Shown here: piece after piece, positions 18,222 to 27,528 of the stretch
Numbering within the stretch: the stretch's first letter is position 1
How the letters are laid out: each line of letters begins with the position of its first letter
Source of the DNA: Marinobacter salexigens
GTDB lineage: Bacteria; Pseudomonadota; Gammaproteobacteria; Pseudomonadales; Oleiphilaceae
Assembly (NCBI RefSeq): GCF_002806945.1
Contig: NZ_NIHC01000003.1
Span: 372,001-436,000 of the forward strand
Length of the DNA stretch: 64,000 bases
Direction of reading: 5' to 3'
Notes under the pieces: generated by a model
What the model was told of the DNA's origin: nothing
The model's input: the letters and a program-made list of their open reading frames with translations, nothing else
Database searches by the model: none
Translations under genes and position numbers: made by a program

Positions 18222-19730
18222 ATGACTGAAATCAGCCGTTCCGATAAGTTACCCGTCCGGCGTTGCCAATGGCGAACCGACATCTCTCATAGTGCCCTGA
18301 AGAAATTGGCGCTTGCCATTTGCGCAATCACAGCCTTCGTGTTCAGTGCATTTGCCAGCGCAGCCACATCCGGAAGTCAGAGCCTTACCCATCACCCGGT
18401 GGGTTATATCGCCATCGTTATCTTTGTTATCGCTTATGCGTTTGTGATGCTTGAGGAAAAGCTGCACCTGCGCAAGTCCAAGCCGGTGCTGCTGGCTGCT
18501 GGCTTGATCTGGTTTCTGGTAGCCGGTGCCGCCGCCATGAGTGGCGATACCGAGAGTGCCAACGCGGCTTTGAAACACAACCTGCTGGAATATTCTGAAC
18601 TCTTGTTGTTCCTGCTGGTGGCGATGACGTATATAAACGCCATGGAGGAGCGCCAGCTTTTTGATGCGCTGCGCGGTTGGCTGGTAAGTAAAGGTTTCAG
18701 CTACCTCAGCCTGTTCTGGATTACCGGGCTACTGGCATTCTTTATCTCACCGATTGCCGATAACCTGACCACAGCCCTGCTTATGTGTGCAGTACTGCTG
18801 AAAGTGGGTGAAGACAGCCCGCGTTTCATCGGCCTTGGCTGTATCAATATTGTGGTGGCGGCAAACGCTGGCGGAGCCTTCTCGCCGTTTGGTGATATCA
18901 CAACGCTAATGGTCTGGCAGAAAGGTGTGGTTGAGTTTACCGAGTTCTTCCGGCTGTTTATTCCTGCCGCGGTTAATTTCCTGGTGCCCGCGGTGATCAT
19001 GAGTTTTGCCATTCCCAATGAACCACCCAGGGATGCATCGGACCCGGTGATTATGAAGCGCGGCGCTCGTCGCACCGTGGTGCTGTTTTTGCTCACTATT
19101 ACTACCGCTGTGCTGGGCCACAACTTCCTGCACCTGCCGGCCGTCGTTGGCATGATGATGGGGCTGGCATATCTGCAGTTCCTGAGCTATTACTTGCAGC
19201 TCAGCTTCAAGCGTGGTGTTGCCCGTGAGCGGGTCTGGGCGGAAAGCCATAAAAACACCCGCCTGCTTGCTCGCCTCGATAAGGCTGTGCCTTTCGACAT
19301 ATTCAATCCGATGGCGCGTACTGAGTGGGATACGCTGCTGTTTTTCTACGGTGTGGTGCTGTGCGTGGGCGGGCTTGGATATATTGGTTATCTGTCGGAG
19401 GTGTCACAGATCCTGTATAGCGACTGGAACGCAACAGGTGCGAACATTGCAGTGGGTGTTATGTCCGCCATTGTGGATAACATTCCGGTGATGTTCGCCG
19501 TGCTATCAATGGAACCGGACATGTCCCACGGCCAGTGGCTGCTGGTAACGCTTACCGCTGGCGTTGGCGGATCCATGCTATCCATCGGCTCTGCCGCGGG
19601 CGTTGCGTTGATGGGCCAGGCAAGGGGCTATTACACCCTCATGTCGCATTTGCGCTGGGCTCCGGTTATTGCACTCGGTTACGCTGCTTCCATCGCAACC
19701 CACATGTGGCTTAACGCCAACTTGTTCTGA
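18222..19730 (+). CDS. nhaD: Na+/H+ antiporter NhaD
   Basis: Antiporter of the ion-transporter superfamily, 502 residues and about eleven to thirteen membrane helices. NhaD features: an N-terminal signal-like hydrophobic segment (ICAITAFVFSAFASA), MLEEKLHLRKSKPVLLAAGLIW, ADNLTTALLMCAVLLKVG and AFSPFGDITTLMVWQ, and near the end DNIPVMFAVLSM. These polar pockets (DN, T-rich) are the expected ion site. It expels Na+ in exchange for protons. Start: ATG 18222 is preferred because alternatives at 18186 and 18192 lie in the preceding terminator; the ribosome site is weak. Confidence 0.86.
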   Translation: MTEISRSDKLPVRRCQWRTDISHSALKKLALAICAITAFVFSAFASAATSGSQSLTHHPVGYIAIVIFVIAYAFVMLEEKLHLRKSKPVLLAAGLIWFLVAGAAAMSGDTESANAALKHNLLEYSELLLFLLVAMTYINAMEERQLFDALRGWLVSKGFSYLSLFWITGLLAFFISPIADNLTTALLMCAVLLKVGEDSPRFIGLGCINIVVAANAGGAFSPFGDITTLMVWQKGVVEFTEFFRLFIPAAVNFLVPAVIMSFAIPNEPPRDASDPVIMKRGARRTVVLFLLTITTAVLGHNFLHLPAVVGMMMGLAYLQFLSYYLQLSFKRGVARERVWAESHKNTRLLARLDKAVPFDIFNPMARTEWDTLLFFYGVVLCVGGLGYIGYLSEVSQILYSDWNATGANIAVGVMSAIVDNIPVMFAVLSMEPDMSHGQWLLVTLTAGVGGSMLSIGSAAGVALMGQARGYYTLMSHLRWAPVIALGYAASIATHMWLNANLF

Positions 19731-19740
19731 TTTTTCTGGC

Positions 19741-19763
19741 ACGGAGCCCGTTCTGGGCTCCGT
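19741..19763. other. Stem-loop between convergent nhaD and FMN reductase genes
   Basis: ACGGAGCCC (19741-19749) and GGGCTCCGT (19755-19763) form a perfect 9-base-pair stem with a 5-base loop, in the 60 bases between the two convergent stops. There is no T run on either side, so it may be a transcript end stabiliser or a weak two-way terminator. Confidence 0.6.
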
Positions 19764-19790
19764 TGCATGGTTGCTTATCCCCGCCGCGCA

Positions 19791-20354
19791 TCAGCGCATG
19801 GTCTTCAGAGCAGTTGCCCATTTTTCCATTTCGGTCAGCATCGCGGTGGCGGATGGGTCAATCAGTTCGTTGGAATGAAACACCTTGTCTTCGTCCAGGT
19901 GGTTCCAGGCCATGGGCACCATAACGCCTTCAACCATCGGCATCATCTTCAGCGTGGTTACCAACTCGCGGGCCAGGGTTGCAGCACGGACACCGCCTGC
20001 GGCACCGCCGTAGCTTACGAAGCCGCATGGCTTGTAGTTCCATTCGCTGTATACGTAGTTCAGAGCGTTCACAAAAGCGGGTGGTGGGCAGTAGTTGTAT
20101 TCTGGCATCACGAACACATAAGCATCGGCAGAGTTAACGCTTTCAGACCAGCGCTTGGTGCGGTCGTGCGCGTAGATGCCTGAGCGCGGATGCTCTGCTT
20201 CGTTGTAGACTGGCAGATCAAAATCCGCCAAATCGATCAGTTCGCAGTCAAAGCCGGAGTTGTTTTCTGCAAACTCGTGAAACCAGGTTGCGATGGATGG
20301 GCCAATGCGGCCCGGGCGGGTACTGCAGATTACAATATTCAGTTTAAGAGCCAT
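19791..20354 (-). CDS. NAD(P)H-dependent FMN reductase family protein
   Basis: Flavodoxin-fold protein of 187 residues. The phosphate-binding loop is CSTRPGRIGPSIA near the N-terminus, and the MPEYNYCPPPAFVNALNYVY segment matches the family motif around the flavin (PEYN). SYGGAAGGVRAA follows. It should reduce FMN or quinones with NAD(P)H. ATG 20354 has AGGA eight bases upstream and gives the usual N-terminus; the frame extends to 20417. It is a single gene converging on nhaD. A role in supplying FMNH2 to the LLM-class enzyme at 9534 is possible but not shown. Confidence 0.82.
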   Translation of the reverse strand: MALKLNIVICSTRPGRIGPSIATWFHEFAENNSGFDCELIDLADFDLPVYNEAEHPRSGIYAHDRTKRWSESVNSADAYVFVMPEYNYCPPPAFVNALNYVYSEWNYKPCGFVSYGGAAGGVRAATLARELVTTLKMMPMVEGVMVPMAWNHLDEDKVFHSNELIDPSATAMLTEMEKWATALKTMR

Positions 20355-20499
20355 GAACAGAATCCTGAATGGGTATGAGTGCCGGCCCAAAACCGGCGAA
20401 TGAATAACTGCCAGCAAATCTAAATGCTTGGGAGCCTTAGATCAAACGAAGCATTTTGAGAGAGATGAACAGGAAATCCGATCAAGTGCACAAATTGGG

Positions 20500-22050
20500 T
20501 CAGAGCGTTTTGCACACGAGTTTCTCCAGTTGGCTTGCTGACATGGGTTTGCCAAATGCCCAACCCTGAGCAAGCCCTACACCCATTCCTGCAATAACCA
20601 TTGCCTGTGTGCTTGTTTCCACGCCCTCGGCAATAACATCCATGTCCAGCTCTTTTGCAATGCGCACCATTAATGGAACAAGCGCCGCACCCAGCCCGCC
20701 GCTATCGATATCAAATACAAAGCTGCGGTCAATTTTCAGTGTATTGCAGCCCAGATCCCGTACTTTTGAAAGGTTGGAATAACCGGTGCCAAAGTCGTCG
20801 ACTGCCAGCTCAAAGCCGTTCTGTTTGATCCACTGTATGCAATCTTTTGCGGTGGCCGTATCCAGGTGTTCGTCTTCGGTGATTTCGAAAGCAATGTTAA
20901 ACCGTGATGCTGCAAGCGCCAGTGGAATATCGGCATCTTTCATTCTGCTCTGGGCGATATCTGAAGGAAACAGGTTGATGTTTACCTTGAAACCGTCGGG
21001 TAGCCCGGTTGTGGAATTCAGGTCTGCCAGAGTCTTCTGCATGATCAATTGGGTAAATGGCCAGCTGTACTGGCTTTGCGCCAGCACGGGGATGAACTCG
21101 TCGGGGAGCATTGCGCCGTAGCGGTCTTCAAAACGGGCCAGTACCTCGCAACCGATAATTTCTCTGGTCTCCAGGTTCACGATGGGTTGGTAAAGTGGAA
21201 AATATGAGTCGTTCCTGATCCCCCGAACAGCCCTGTGGCCGATACCGCGCCTGTTTTTGAGTAATAGCCAGGTTGCGACGCCTGACCCTGCGCCCAGCAC
21301 CAGACCAATCAATAAGAGAAAAGCTGAAAAAGCCTGGTTGCGCCTGAGAGCATCCGCATGCTTCGTTTCCATGCTGGCACAATAGGGAATGGTGGCGCTG
21401 CACGTTTCGGTGTAGGTGGACGCAAAACTGACCACCTGGCCGGATGTTTCGAACAGGTTGCGGAATACGTCCATATCTCCGAAGGTAAATTTTGCCGCAG
21501 ACGGGCTGTTCCGATATACCAATTCCCACCGACCACCAGGACGGGGTTGCTGCTCAAGCCACTGGGTTTCGAGCACAACGTTAAAGGAACCCTTGCCAGC
21601 GATGGGAGCGGTGATATTGCCATCAAACAGAACAATGCGGGCAGCGGGCCAATATCGGAAGCCCTCTTTGTTGGTGTAATCCCAAGGGTCTTGCTCCAGC
21701 GGAGAGTCCAGAACACCCTGGCCTGTCGTACACACAAGTGTATTGCCCTGTACAAAGCCAATATCCCGGATGCGGTTTGCCATGAAAAGCTCCCGTCGCA
21801 TGGTCGCCAACGCTTCGTCTGAGCACTGCTTGAACTCCATGGAATTCAAACGGTTTATTACTGTACGAGCCTCAGCCGCCATGGTTTCTGTCTCAGCCAT
21901 GAGCACATCGAGTTTTGTAGATTGAGACGCCAAAAGCCCCTGAACAGCCAGAACAGCAATCACCAATACATAGAGCGAGAGCAGGCTCAGGCCAACTGAC
22001 ACTGACATCAAAACATGAGGCCAGCGGAATGGAGGGGTGGAGTTTGGCAT
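20500..22050 (-). CDS. EAL-domain c-di-GMP phosphodiesterase with a CSS-motif-like periplasmic sensor
   Basis: A 516-residue membrane protein with a helix at about 15-40, a periplasmic region of about 200 residues, a second helix near 245-265, then an EAL domain. The sensor has Cys-Ser-Asp (CSD) where the CSS family has Cys-Ser-Ser, plus CTTGQG later, so a disulphide redox switch is possible. Catalytic positions in EAL look intact: E of GCEVLARFE, N of NINLFP, E of FEITED, DD of VDDFGTGYSN, K of LKIDRS, E of AEGVET. It should degrade c-di-GMP. It lies downstream of the Rnk-like gene, 240 bases away. Confidence 0.85.
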   Translation of the reverse strand: MPNSTPPFRWPHVLMSVSVGLSLLSLYVLVIAVLAVQGLLASQSTKLDVLMAETETMAAEARTVINRLNSMEFKQCSDEALATMRRELFMANRIRDIGFVQGNTLVCTTGQGVLDSPLEQDPWDYTNKEGFRYWPAARIVLFDGNITAPIAGKGSFNVVLETQWLEQQPRPGGRWELVYRNSPSAAKFTFGDMDVFRNLFETSGQVVSFASTYTETCSATIPYCASMETKHADALRRNQAFSAFLLLIGLVLGAGSGVATWLLLKNRRGIGHRAVRGIRNDSYFPLYQPIVNLETREIIGCEVLARFEDRYGAMLPDEFIPVLAQSQYSWPFTQLIMQKTLADLNSTTGLPDGFKVNINLFPSDIAQSRMKDADIPLALAASRFNIAFEITEDEHLDTATAKDCIQWIKQNGFELAVDDFGTGYSNLSKVRDLGCNTLKIDRSFVFDIDSGGLGAALVPLMVRIAKELDMDVIAEGVETSTQAMVIAGMGVGLAQGWAFGKPMSASQLEKLVCKTL

Positions 22051-22289
22051 TGAGTGGGGCTTCCTTGCGGGTTATTGCGACCAGAAGAATTGCCAGACAG
22101 GCCAGGCCAAAGCTGGTCAAAATCAGCATGTTTAAAATACTCGACGCTGTTTATTGTTGTTTGCGCTAAATGGTTGCAAACATGTCACTCAGGCGTGCCG
22201 GTGTCAATTGCGACCAGCAGTGTGTAAAGGATGGCACGGCTGAGAGACTTTGCATCGGAGAGAGGAGGAGAGGTTTTGGAGAGGGTACT

Positions 22290-22616
22290 TCAGTTTGTTA
22301 TCTTCAGTACTACAGCATGTCCTTCTTCGTTGCCCGATCCCAGTTTGACCACACTTCCCGGCTTGGTGCCAAGCAGCGCAAGACCGAAGGGTGAGCCTAT
22401 GCAAACGTCATCTTTTTCGGCTTCGGGGCAGGAGCCGGAGTCTGTTAAACGGAAGGTAAGCTCCGACGAGTCCAGGCAGTTGATCAGCGTTACGGTGCTG
22501 CCAATCATGGCCGTGTTTTCCGGGGGAATAACGGGGTTGCTGTAGAGTCTGCCCAGTTTTGCATTAAGCGTTGCGATATCACGTGAACCCAGGTTAAAAC
22601 CTACATTCATCAACAT
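22290..22616 (-). CDS. rnk: Rnk / GreA-GreB C-terminal-type protein
   Basis: Small protein of 108 residues that ends in the FKBP-like domain shared by GreA, GreB and Rnk: IGSTVTLINCLDSSEL, an acidic DSGSCPEAEK loop, and GSPFGLALLGTKPGSVVKL. There is no long GreA coiled coil, so it fits Rnk, which binds RNA polymerase in E. coli. The N-terminal part is shorter than in typical Rnk (about 136 residues). The frame extends to GTG 22664; ATG 22616 is preferred, but the start is uncertain. Symbol given by family resemblance only. Confidence 0.65.
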   Translation of the reverse strand: MLMNVGFNLGSRDIATLNAKLGRLYSNPVIPPENTAMIGSTVTLINCLDSSELTFRLTDSGSCPEAEKDDVCIGSPFGLALLGTKPGSVVKLGSGNEEGHAVVLKITN

Positions 22617-22979
22617 GTCAGTATCTCTGCCTGCTAAAAATATTCGTGTTGCCGCTGGCGCCACAAATGGTCTGTCGATTGTGTTTTTTTAAAAAGTATC
22701 AGAAAGCTCGCGAGCACCGTATGGCGGGGCTCGCCGACTAATGGAAGGTAATCGAAAGGGGAAATAAAGAAACCATGAGAAGCTCCTTCACTGAGGTTGG
22801 CGGCACCATAGCACCTTTGTAATTAAAGGCAAGGGTGGGCCGGGTGCCTCCGAAACACGCCGATAGAAATAGCCTTGAAAACGCGCAGAGAACTGGGCAA
22901 CAGAGTTGAACAGGCTAGCCCGTGAACTAGACTGTATCCGTGCCAAAGGCGCGCACAGGTAACGGGAGTGCTCAGGTAG
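22617..22979. other. Divergent intergenic region, rnk-like and channel genes
   Basis: About 360 bases between two divergent genes. A T7-A5 tract lies at 22684-22695. No convincing promoter pair, terminator or conserved ORF was recognised; the first part may encode the N-terminus of the Rnk-like protein if GTG 22664 is used. Confidence 0.4.
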
Positions 22980-24026
22980 ATGAATGCAGGCGGCTGGCAT
23001 ATAACAAAGGATTTGAAGGACCTGTCACCGGCCTATTTTGGCATGGTGATGGCCACGGGGATTATCTCTTTGGCAGCGCACATGCTGGGATTTCAAGTGG
23101 TTGCCAAAGGTCTGTTCTATCTGAATCTTTGCTTTTATGGGGCGCTATGGGCAGCAACTCTTGCCCGTTTCGTGCTCTACCGCCGGGCATTTCTTCTCGA
23201 TGTGATCGACCACCTTCGTGGCCCCGGCTTTTTTACCTTGCCTGCGGGCTCCAGTGTGCTTGGCAGCCAGTTCATCATGCTCACGGAGTTTACCCTGGCC
23301 GGGCGCGCGCTCTGGGTGTTTGCGATCGTACTTTGGCTGGCCCTGACCTACACCATATTTACCGCATTCACGGTAAAAGAAGAAAAGCCATCGTTGGATA
23401 AAGGCATTACCGGCGGCTGGCTGCTGGCGGTGGTAGCCACCCAGTCCATTGCGGTGCTCAGTGCGTTAATTGCGGTGGATATGCCGCAGCCCTATAAGCT
23501 GGGTATCAACTTTCTGGCGCTGTCCATGTGGCTTTGGGGCGGCATGCTGTACATCTGGATGATGTCGCTGATCTTCTACCGCTATACCTTTTTCAAGTTC
23601 TCTCCGGGGGATCTTGCGCCGCCTTACTGGATCAACATGGGTGCCATGGCGATCTCGACACTGGCGGGTTCTCTGCTGATCGTTAACGTAAAAGATGCGC
23701 CGTTTCTGGATTCACTGCTGCCCTTTCTGAAGGGGTTCTCTGTGTTCTATTGGGCCACCGGAACCTGGTGGATACCCATGCTGTTTATTCTTGGCATTTG
23801 GCGGCACGTATACAAGAAGTTCCCGCTGGAATACGACCCATTGTACTGGGGCGCGGTGTTCCCGTTGGGCATGTACGCCGCCAGCACCTATGAGATGGCG
23901 GAGGCTCTGGGCTTTCACTTTCTGGATTTTATCCCCATCAGCTTTTTCTATCTTGCCCTGGTTGCCTGGGCCATTACGTTTATTGGCCTGGTGCGATCGT
24001 TCAGGCCGGCGAAGCTGCCTGGCTGA
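22980..24026 (+). CDS. TehA/SLAC1-family membrane channel (tellurite-resistance/C4-dicarboxylate type)
   Basis: Membrane protein of 348 residues with about ten helices. LSPAYFGMVMATGIISLA near the N-terminus is the family hallmark, followed by PAGSSVLGSQF, GGMLYIWMMSLIFYRYTFF, and TWWIPMLFILGIWRH. Family members include TehA, the malate carrier Mae1 and plant SLAC1 anion channels. Substrate (anion, dicarboxylate, sulfite) cannot be set from sequence. The last 26 bases overlap the end of the convergent copper ATPase gene, so the two transcripts are complementary at their 3' ends. A short AGG precedes the start. Confidence 0.82.
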   Translation: MNAGGWHITKDLKDLSPAYFGMVMATGIISLAAHMLGFQVVAKGLFYLNLCFYGALWAATLARFVLYRRAFLLDVIDHLRGPGFFTLPAGSSVLGSQFIMLTEFTLAGRALWVFAIVLWLALTYTIFTAFTVKEEKPSLDKGITGGWLLAVVATQSIAVLSALIAVDMPQPYKLGINFLALSMWLWGGMLYIWMMSLIFYRYTFFKFSPGDLAPPYWINMGAMAISTLAGSLLIVNVKDAPFLDSLLPFLKGFSVFYWATGTWWIPMLFILGIWRHVYKKFPLEYDPLYWGAVFPLGMYAASTYEMAEALGFHFLDFIPISFFYLALVAWAITFIGLVRSFRPAKLPG

Positions 24027-26241
24027 GGGCGCGGGCTTTGTCTGGCGCATCATCGGCCAGCTGCTTTTGCATACGCAGGCTGTTGAGCAGAACGCATAGG
24101 CTACTGAGTGACATGGCAACGGCGGCAATCACCGGCTGAATCCAGCCCATAATCGCCAAAGGAATCACCAGAGCGTTGTAGCCCACAGCCCAGAACAGGT
24201 TCTGGTGCATGAGTTTGTGTGCCCGTTGTGCCAGTTGCAGGGTGGCGGGCACCTTGTCGATGCTTTCTGTGAGGTAAACAGCCGCTGCTGCACCCGTGGC
24301 GGAAGCCGCATTACCTACCGCTATACCCAACCTTGCACCGGCCAGCGCCAGACCATCGTTGAGGCCGTCGCCTACAAAGACGGTGGGCGTCTGTTTTTCC
24401 AGAGTGTCGATAAAGCTGTGCTTCTGCTCGGGAGAATACTCGGAGAGCACATGCTCTGGCGGAATACCCAGGCGCCTGGCCAGATCAAGGCAGGCCTTAC
24501 GGGTATCACCGCTGAGCAAGTAGATGGCGTAACCCAGGCTGACCAACTGGCGTATTGTGGCTGCCGATTCCGGTCTCAAGGTTTCCTGAAATCCGATCTT
24601 GCCCGCATAAAGCCCGTTGCAGGCCAGATGGACACTCATTCCGGTGTCTTCGGTGGCTGGTACGTCGACTCCCTGTTCCCTAAGCCAACTGGCGCGCCCT
24701 GCCAGAGCAGTCTGGTCACCATTTATCCAGCGCGTACCGGCACCGGCAAAGCTTTCCCGGGTTTCTTCAGTTGCTGGCTCAGGCACCGAGGGCATAGTCG
24801 CCATTAAGCCCCGGGCAACCGGGTGGGCTGACCCTTGGAGCGTGCTCTGCGCCAATTGCAGCAGGCTGCTTTCCGTCCATTGGCCAGCCGGCGTGATGCT
24901 GTCTACGCTGGGTTCGCCCGTGGTTAATGTGCCGGTTTTGTCGAAGACAATCGCACCCACTTCGGCGGCGGCCTCAAGGGCGGCAGGGTCCTGCAATACA
25001 ATGCCTCGATGGATCATATTGGCGTGGCCCATGGTGATCACCAGAGGAATGGCCAAGCTAAGGGCGCAGGGGCAGCTGATGATCATAACGGCGAGCCCGC
25101 GGGCCGCGGCCTCTGGAAGCGGAACGCCTTGAACAAGGGCAAGGCCCACCGCAAGTACGGCGGCGACCATGATAACGGGGAGTAAAATGCGGGCAATGCG
25201 ATCCGTCAGGCGTTGCAGAGTGGTTTTGCGGCTGAGCAGGGCACTGATGGAGCGGGATAACCGGTCGATGCGGCGTTGGCCAGTGCTGGCGGTTATGACC
25301 AGTTCCAGTTCGCCCTCGAGCAACTGACAGCCAGCCAGCAATTCGGCGCCCGGGCCAAGTGATTGAGGCATGTGCTCGCCCGTCAGCATGGACAGGTCGG
25401 CCTGGCCATGCCCCCGCACAATCCGGCCATCCAGCGCCAACTGTTCACCGGCCTGGAGAATAATACGTTCGCCGGTTTTAATATCTTCGGCTGGGCGGGT
25501 TTCCAGTTTTCCTGCCGCGGTTTTGTGGGTGACCTGTTCAGGTACCTGCTGAAGATAGCGCCGAATGATTTCCGAGGCGCGCCGGCGCACGCTGGTATCC
25601 AGCAATCTTGCGATCAGTTGGAAGGTGATCAGCATAACAGCAGCGTCGAAGTACACATGATAACTGCCGGAGACAAGCTGCCAGACAGAGATGATGCTGG
25701 CCGCGAACACTGCCAGTAAGATCAGGCTATCGAGGCCCGGTGAACCGGCAAGGAGTGTGCGCCAGCCTACCCGGTAGAAGTGTGAGCCGGAATAGAGCAC
25801 CACCGGCGCGGCGAACAAACCACTGGCAATGGCCAGTGGCCAGAGGACTTCCGGCTCTACTGCACCCAAGGGTGCCAAGTAAATCAGCAGGGCCGGCATC
25901 ATGCTCCACATGCCAAAGACTAACGCGACCGCCAACCGCCGTTGTAAGTGTTTGCGTACCGACTCCGCCTGGAGTTTGCTGCGGTCAGGGTCGACCGAGC
26001 TGTGTAGCCGGTAACCCAGTCGGGCAACAGCTTGTTGAAGGCTGGCTAGAGGGGGCTTTTCCTTGTGCCAGCGAATCATCGCTACATCTGCTGCGAAGTT
26101 AACGGCGGCGTCACTCACCCCCGGCTGTTTTTTTAGCAGAGCCTCAACGGCGATCGCACAGCTGCCACAGCGCATCCCTTCAATCATCAGGATGTCCTGA
26201 TTCTGTTGTTCCTGCACTGTGCTCTCGTTGTTGGTTACCAT
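24001..26241 (-). CDS. ccoI: Copper-transporting P1B ATPase, CcoI/FixI type
   Basis: P-type ATPase of 746 residues. The order is: an N-terminal HMA domain with GMRCGSC, membrane helices, the actuator, the transmembrane SCPCALSL metal site, the phosphorylation motif DKTGTLT and the hinge GDGLNDGLALAGA. It exports or delivers copper across the inner membrane; the FixI/CcoI subgroup supplies CuB of cbb3 oxidase. Position supports this: it starts two bases after the last oxidase subunit gene in the same direction. The HMA domain lies only about 20 residues from the start, with no added Cys-rich region. Confidence 0.9.
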   Translation of the reverse strand: MVTNNESTVQEQQNQDILMIEGMRCGSCAIAVEALLKKQPGVSDAAVNFAADVAMIRWHKEKPPLASLQQAVARLGYRLHSSVDPDRSKLQAESVRKHLQRRLAVALVFGMWSMMPALLIYLAPLGAVEPEVLWPLAIASGLFAAPVVLYSGSHFYRVGWRTLLAGSPGLDSLILLAVFAASIISVWQLVSGSYHVYFDAAVMLITFQLIARLLDTSVRRRASEIIRRYLQQVPEQVTHKTAAGKLETRPAEDIKTGERIILQAGEQLALDGRIVRGHGQADLSMLTGEHMPQSLGPGAELLAGCQLLEGELELVITASTGQRRIDRLSRSISALLSRKTTLQRLTDRIARILLPVIMVAAVLAVGLALVQGVPLPEAAARGLAVMIISCPCALSLAIPLVITMGHANMIHRGIVLQDPAALEAAAEVGAIVFDKTGTLTTGEPSVDSITPAGQWTESSLLQLAQSTLQGSAHPVARGLMATMPSVPEPATEETRESFAGAGTRWINGDQTALAGRASWLREQGVDVPATEDTGMSVHLACNGLYAGKIGFQETLRPESAATIRQLVSLGYAIYLLSGDTRKACLDLARRLGIPPEHVLSEYSPEQKHSFIDTLEKQTPTVFVGDGLNDGLALAGARLGIAVGNAASATGAAAAVYLTESIDKVPATLQLAQRAHKLMHQNLFWAVGYNALVIPLAIMGWIQPVIAAVAMSLSSLCVLLNSLRMQKQLADDAPDKARALSQAASPA

Positions 26242-26242
26242 C

Positions 26243-26902
26243 TCAGGGTTCCCCGAAAACCTCCTTCAGTTCCTCGGCAGACCAGTCGCCGCGTTCGCCG
26301 AAACGATCCACGTGCTCAGTGACAACGGACGGATCGATTTCGCCGGCGCTATTGCCCCATTCGCTGCGGGCATAGCTCAGAACGGCGGCCAGTTCGGCAT
26401 TGGAGAGAGTGCCTCCGAATTTGGGCATAACGCCCTGGAAGGTATTACCGGCCACCTCAATTTCGCCTTGCAGACCATCGTGAACAATCGCTATGGGGAT
26501 GGCTGCGTCTGCGAGTAGCCATTCGCTGTTCGCTAGAGGAGGGAAGGCACCAGGGACACCCTGCCCATTTGCCTGATGGCAGGCGCTGCATTGGGCGCTA
26601 TAAATGGCCTTTCCGTCAGGCTTTGCAGCCGCTGAGCTGCCACCAGAACTTGAACTCCCTGACGCCTCAGCGCCGCTGTTGGTTGCAGAATTATCGGCCG
26701 GTTTTGATTCCTGCTGCACCATTTCCACCGCGGAGCGGCTGTCACCGCCCAGCATGGGTTTGCCAATTTGCCAGGCGTAGTAGCCCACACCCCACACAAT
26801 CAGTATGGCGATCCAGGCCAATACGATTTTTGGCGTGGCGCGTGTGCCTTCTTCCGGTTCGGGCGCTTCACGATATTGAGCGCGATGATCGTGCTGGTTC
26901 AT
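26243..26902 (-). CDS. Monoheme CcoP-like cytochrome c subunit
   Basis: Membrane-anchored cytochrome c of 219 residues: an acidic N-terminus, one helix (about 26-45), a Ser/Gly/Ala-rich linker (about 65-93), then one c-type heme site CSACH near residue 105 and a likely Met ligand in GVMPKFGG. Canonical CcoP carries two CxxCH sites; only one is visible here. The protein is also shorter than CcoP (about 300). It ends three residues after the distinctive WSAEELKEVFGEP tail. It overlaps ccoO by four bases (ATGA) and is followed immediately by ccoI. It probably feeds electrons to the CcoO heme. Confidence 0.8.
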   Translation of the reverse strand: MNQHDHRAQYREAPEPEEGTRATPKIVLAWIAILIVWGVGYYAWQIGKPMLGGDSRSAVEMVQQESKPADNSATNSGAEASGSSSSGGSSAAAKPDGKAIYSAQCSACHQANGQGVPGAFPPLANSEWLLADAAIPIAIVHDGLQGEIEVAGNTFQGVMPKFGGTLSNAELAAVLSYARSEWGNSAGEIDPSVVTEHVDRFGERGDWSAEELKEVFGEP

Positions 26903-27528
26903 GGCGCGCGGTTCTCCTTGGGCTCATCGGATTTTGGCGGAGCTTTTGGCAAAGTCGGTGCCGGGTAAGTGTGGTCCAGGGCAAGCATGTACTCGGCCAG
27001 CGCCAGTGCGTCTTCGGTGGCGACGATTTTCCCGGTTTCCGGGCCGTATGGCGGCGGTATGTTCACCACTTTGTCGCCCTCTACCGGTTCTTTCACATGG
27101 CGGAACAGGAAGGGGTAAGACGGCATGATGCTGCCTTTGATGATGGCCTTGGGGTTGTACAGGTGCATCAACTGCCAATCGATACTGGGCTGGCGAGCGC
27201 CAATGTTGAACAGATCCGGGCCGGTGCGCATGGTGCCCAGCAGGTGGGGCTCATCGTAGGCATAGTCCCCAGGCACCGACGGGCGGCCCCAGCCCCGGTC
27301 TTTGTCTCCGGGTGCGAAGCTCGGGTCTCGGGGCTGCTGGCTGTGGCAGTACACACAGCCGTTTGCGATATAAACCTGCCGGCCCCGCTGTTGCTGTTCC
27401 GTGTAGGGTTTGAGATCGGGTGGTACCTGTTCCGCAGACATTTGCAGGTAAGGCATAACCACCAAAGTAAGCGTGGCCAGCAATAGAATGAGCGCTGCGC
27501 CGACCATGATTGCGAGAGCACGTTTCAT
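26899..27528 (-). CDS. ccoO: cbb3-type oxidase monoheme subunit CcoO
   Basis: A 209-residue subunit with one N-terminal membrane helix (about 5-25) and a single heme c site in YIANGCVYCHSQQPR, the CcoO hallmark. The following GDYAYDEPHLLGTMRTGPDLFNIG and IMPSYPFLF (Met ligand) also match CcoO. It passes electrons to the low-spin heme of CcoN. Start and stop overlap the adjacent genes by four bases on both sides (ATGA), so the oxidase subunits are translationally coupled. No CcoQ-sized ORF is seen between it and the next gene. Confidence 0.88.
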   Translation of the reverse strand: MKRALAIMVGAALILLLATLTLVVMPYLQMSAEQVPPDLKPYTEQQQRGRQVYIANGCVYCHSQQPRDPSFAPGDKDRGWGRPSVPGDYAYDEPHLLGTMRTGPDLFNIGARQPSIDWQLMHLYNPKAIIKGSIMPSYPFLFRHVKEPVEGDKVVNIPPPYGPETGKIVATEDALALAEYMLALDHTYPAPTLPKAPPKSDEPKENRAP

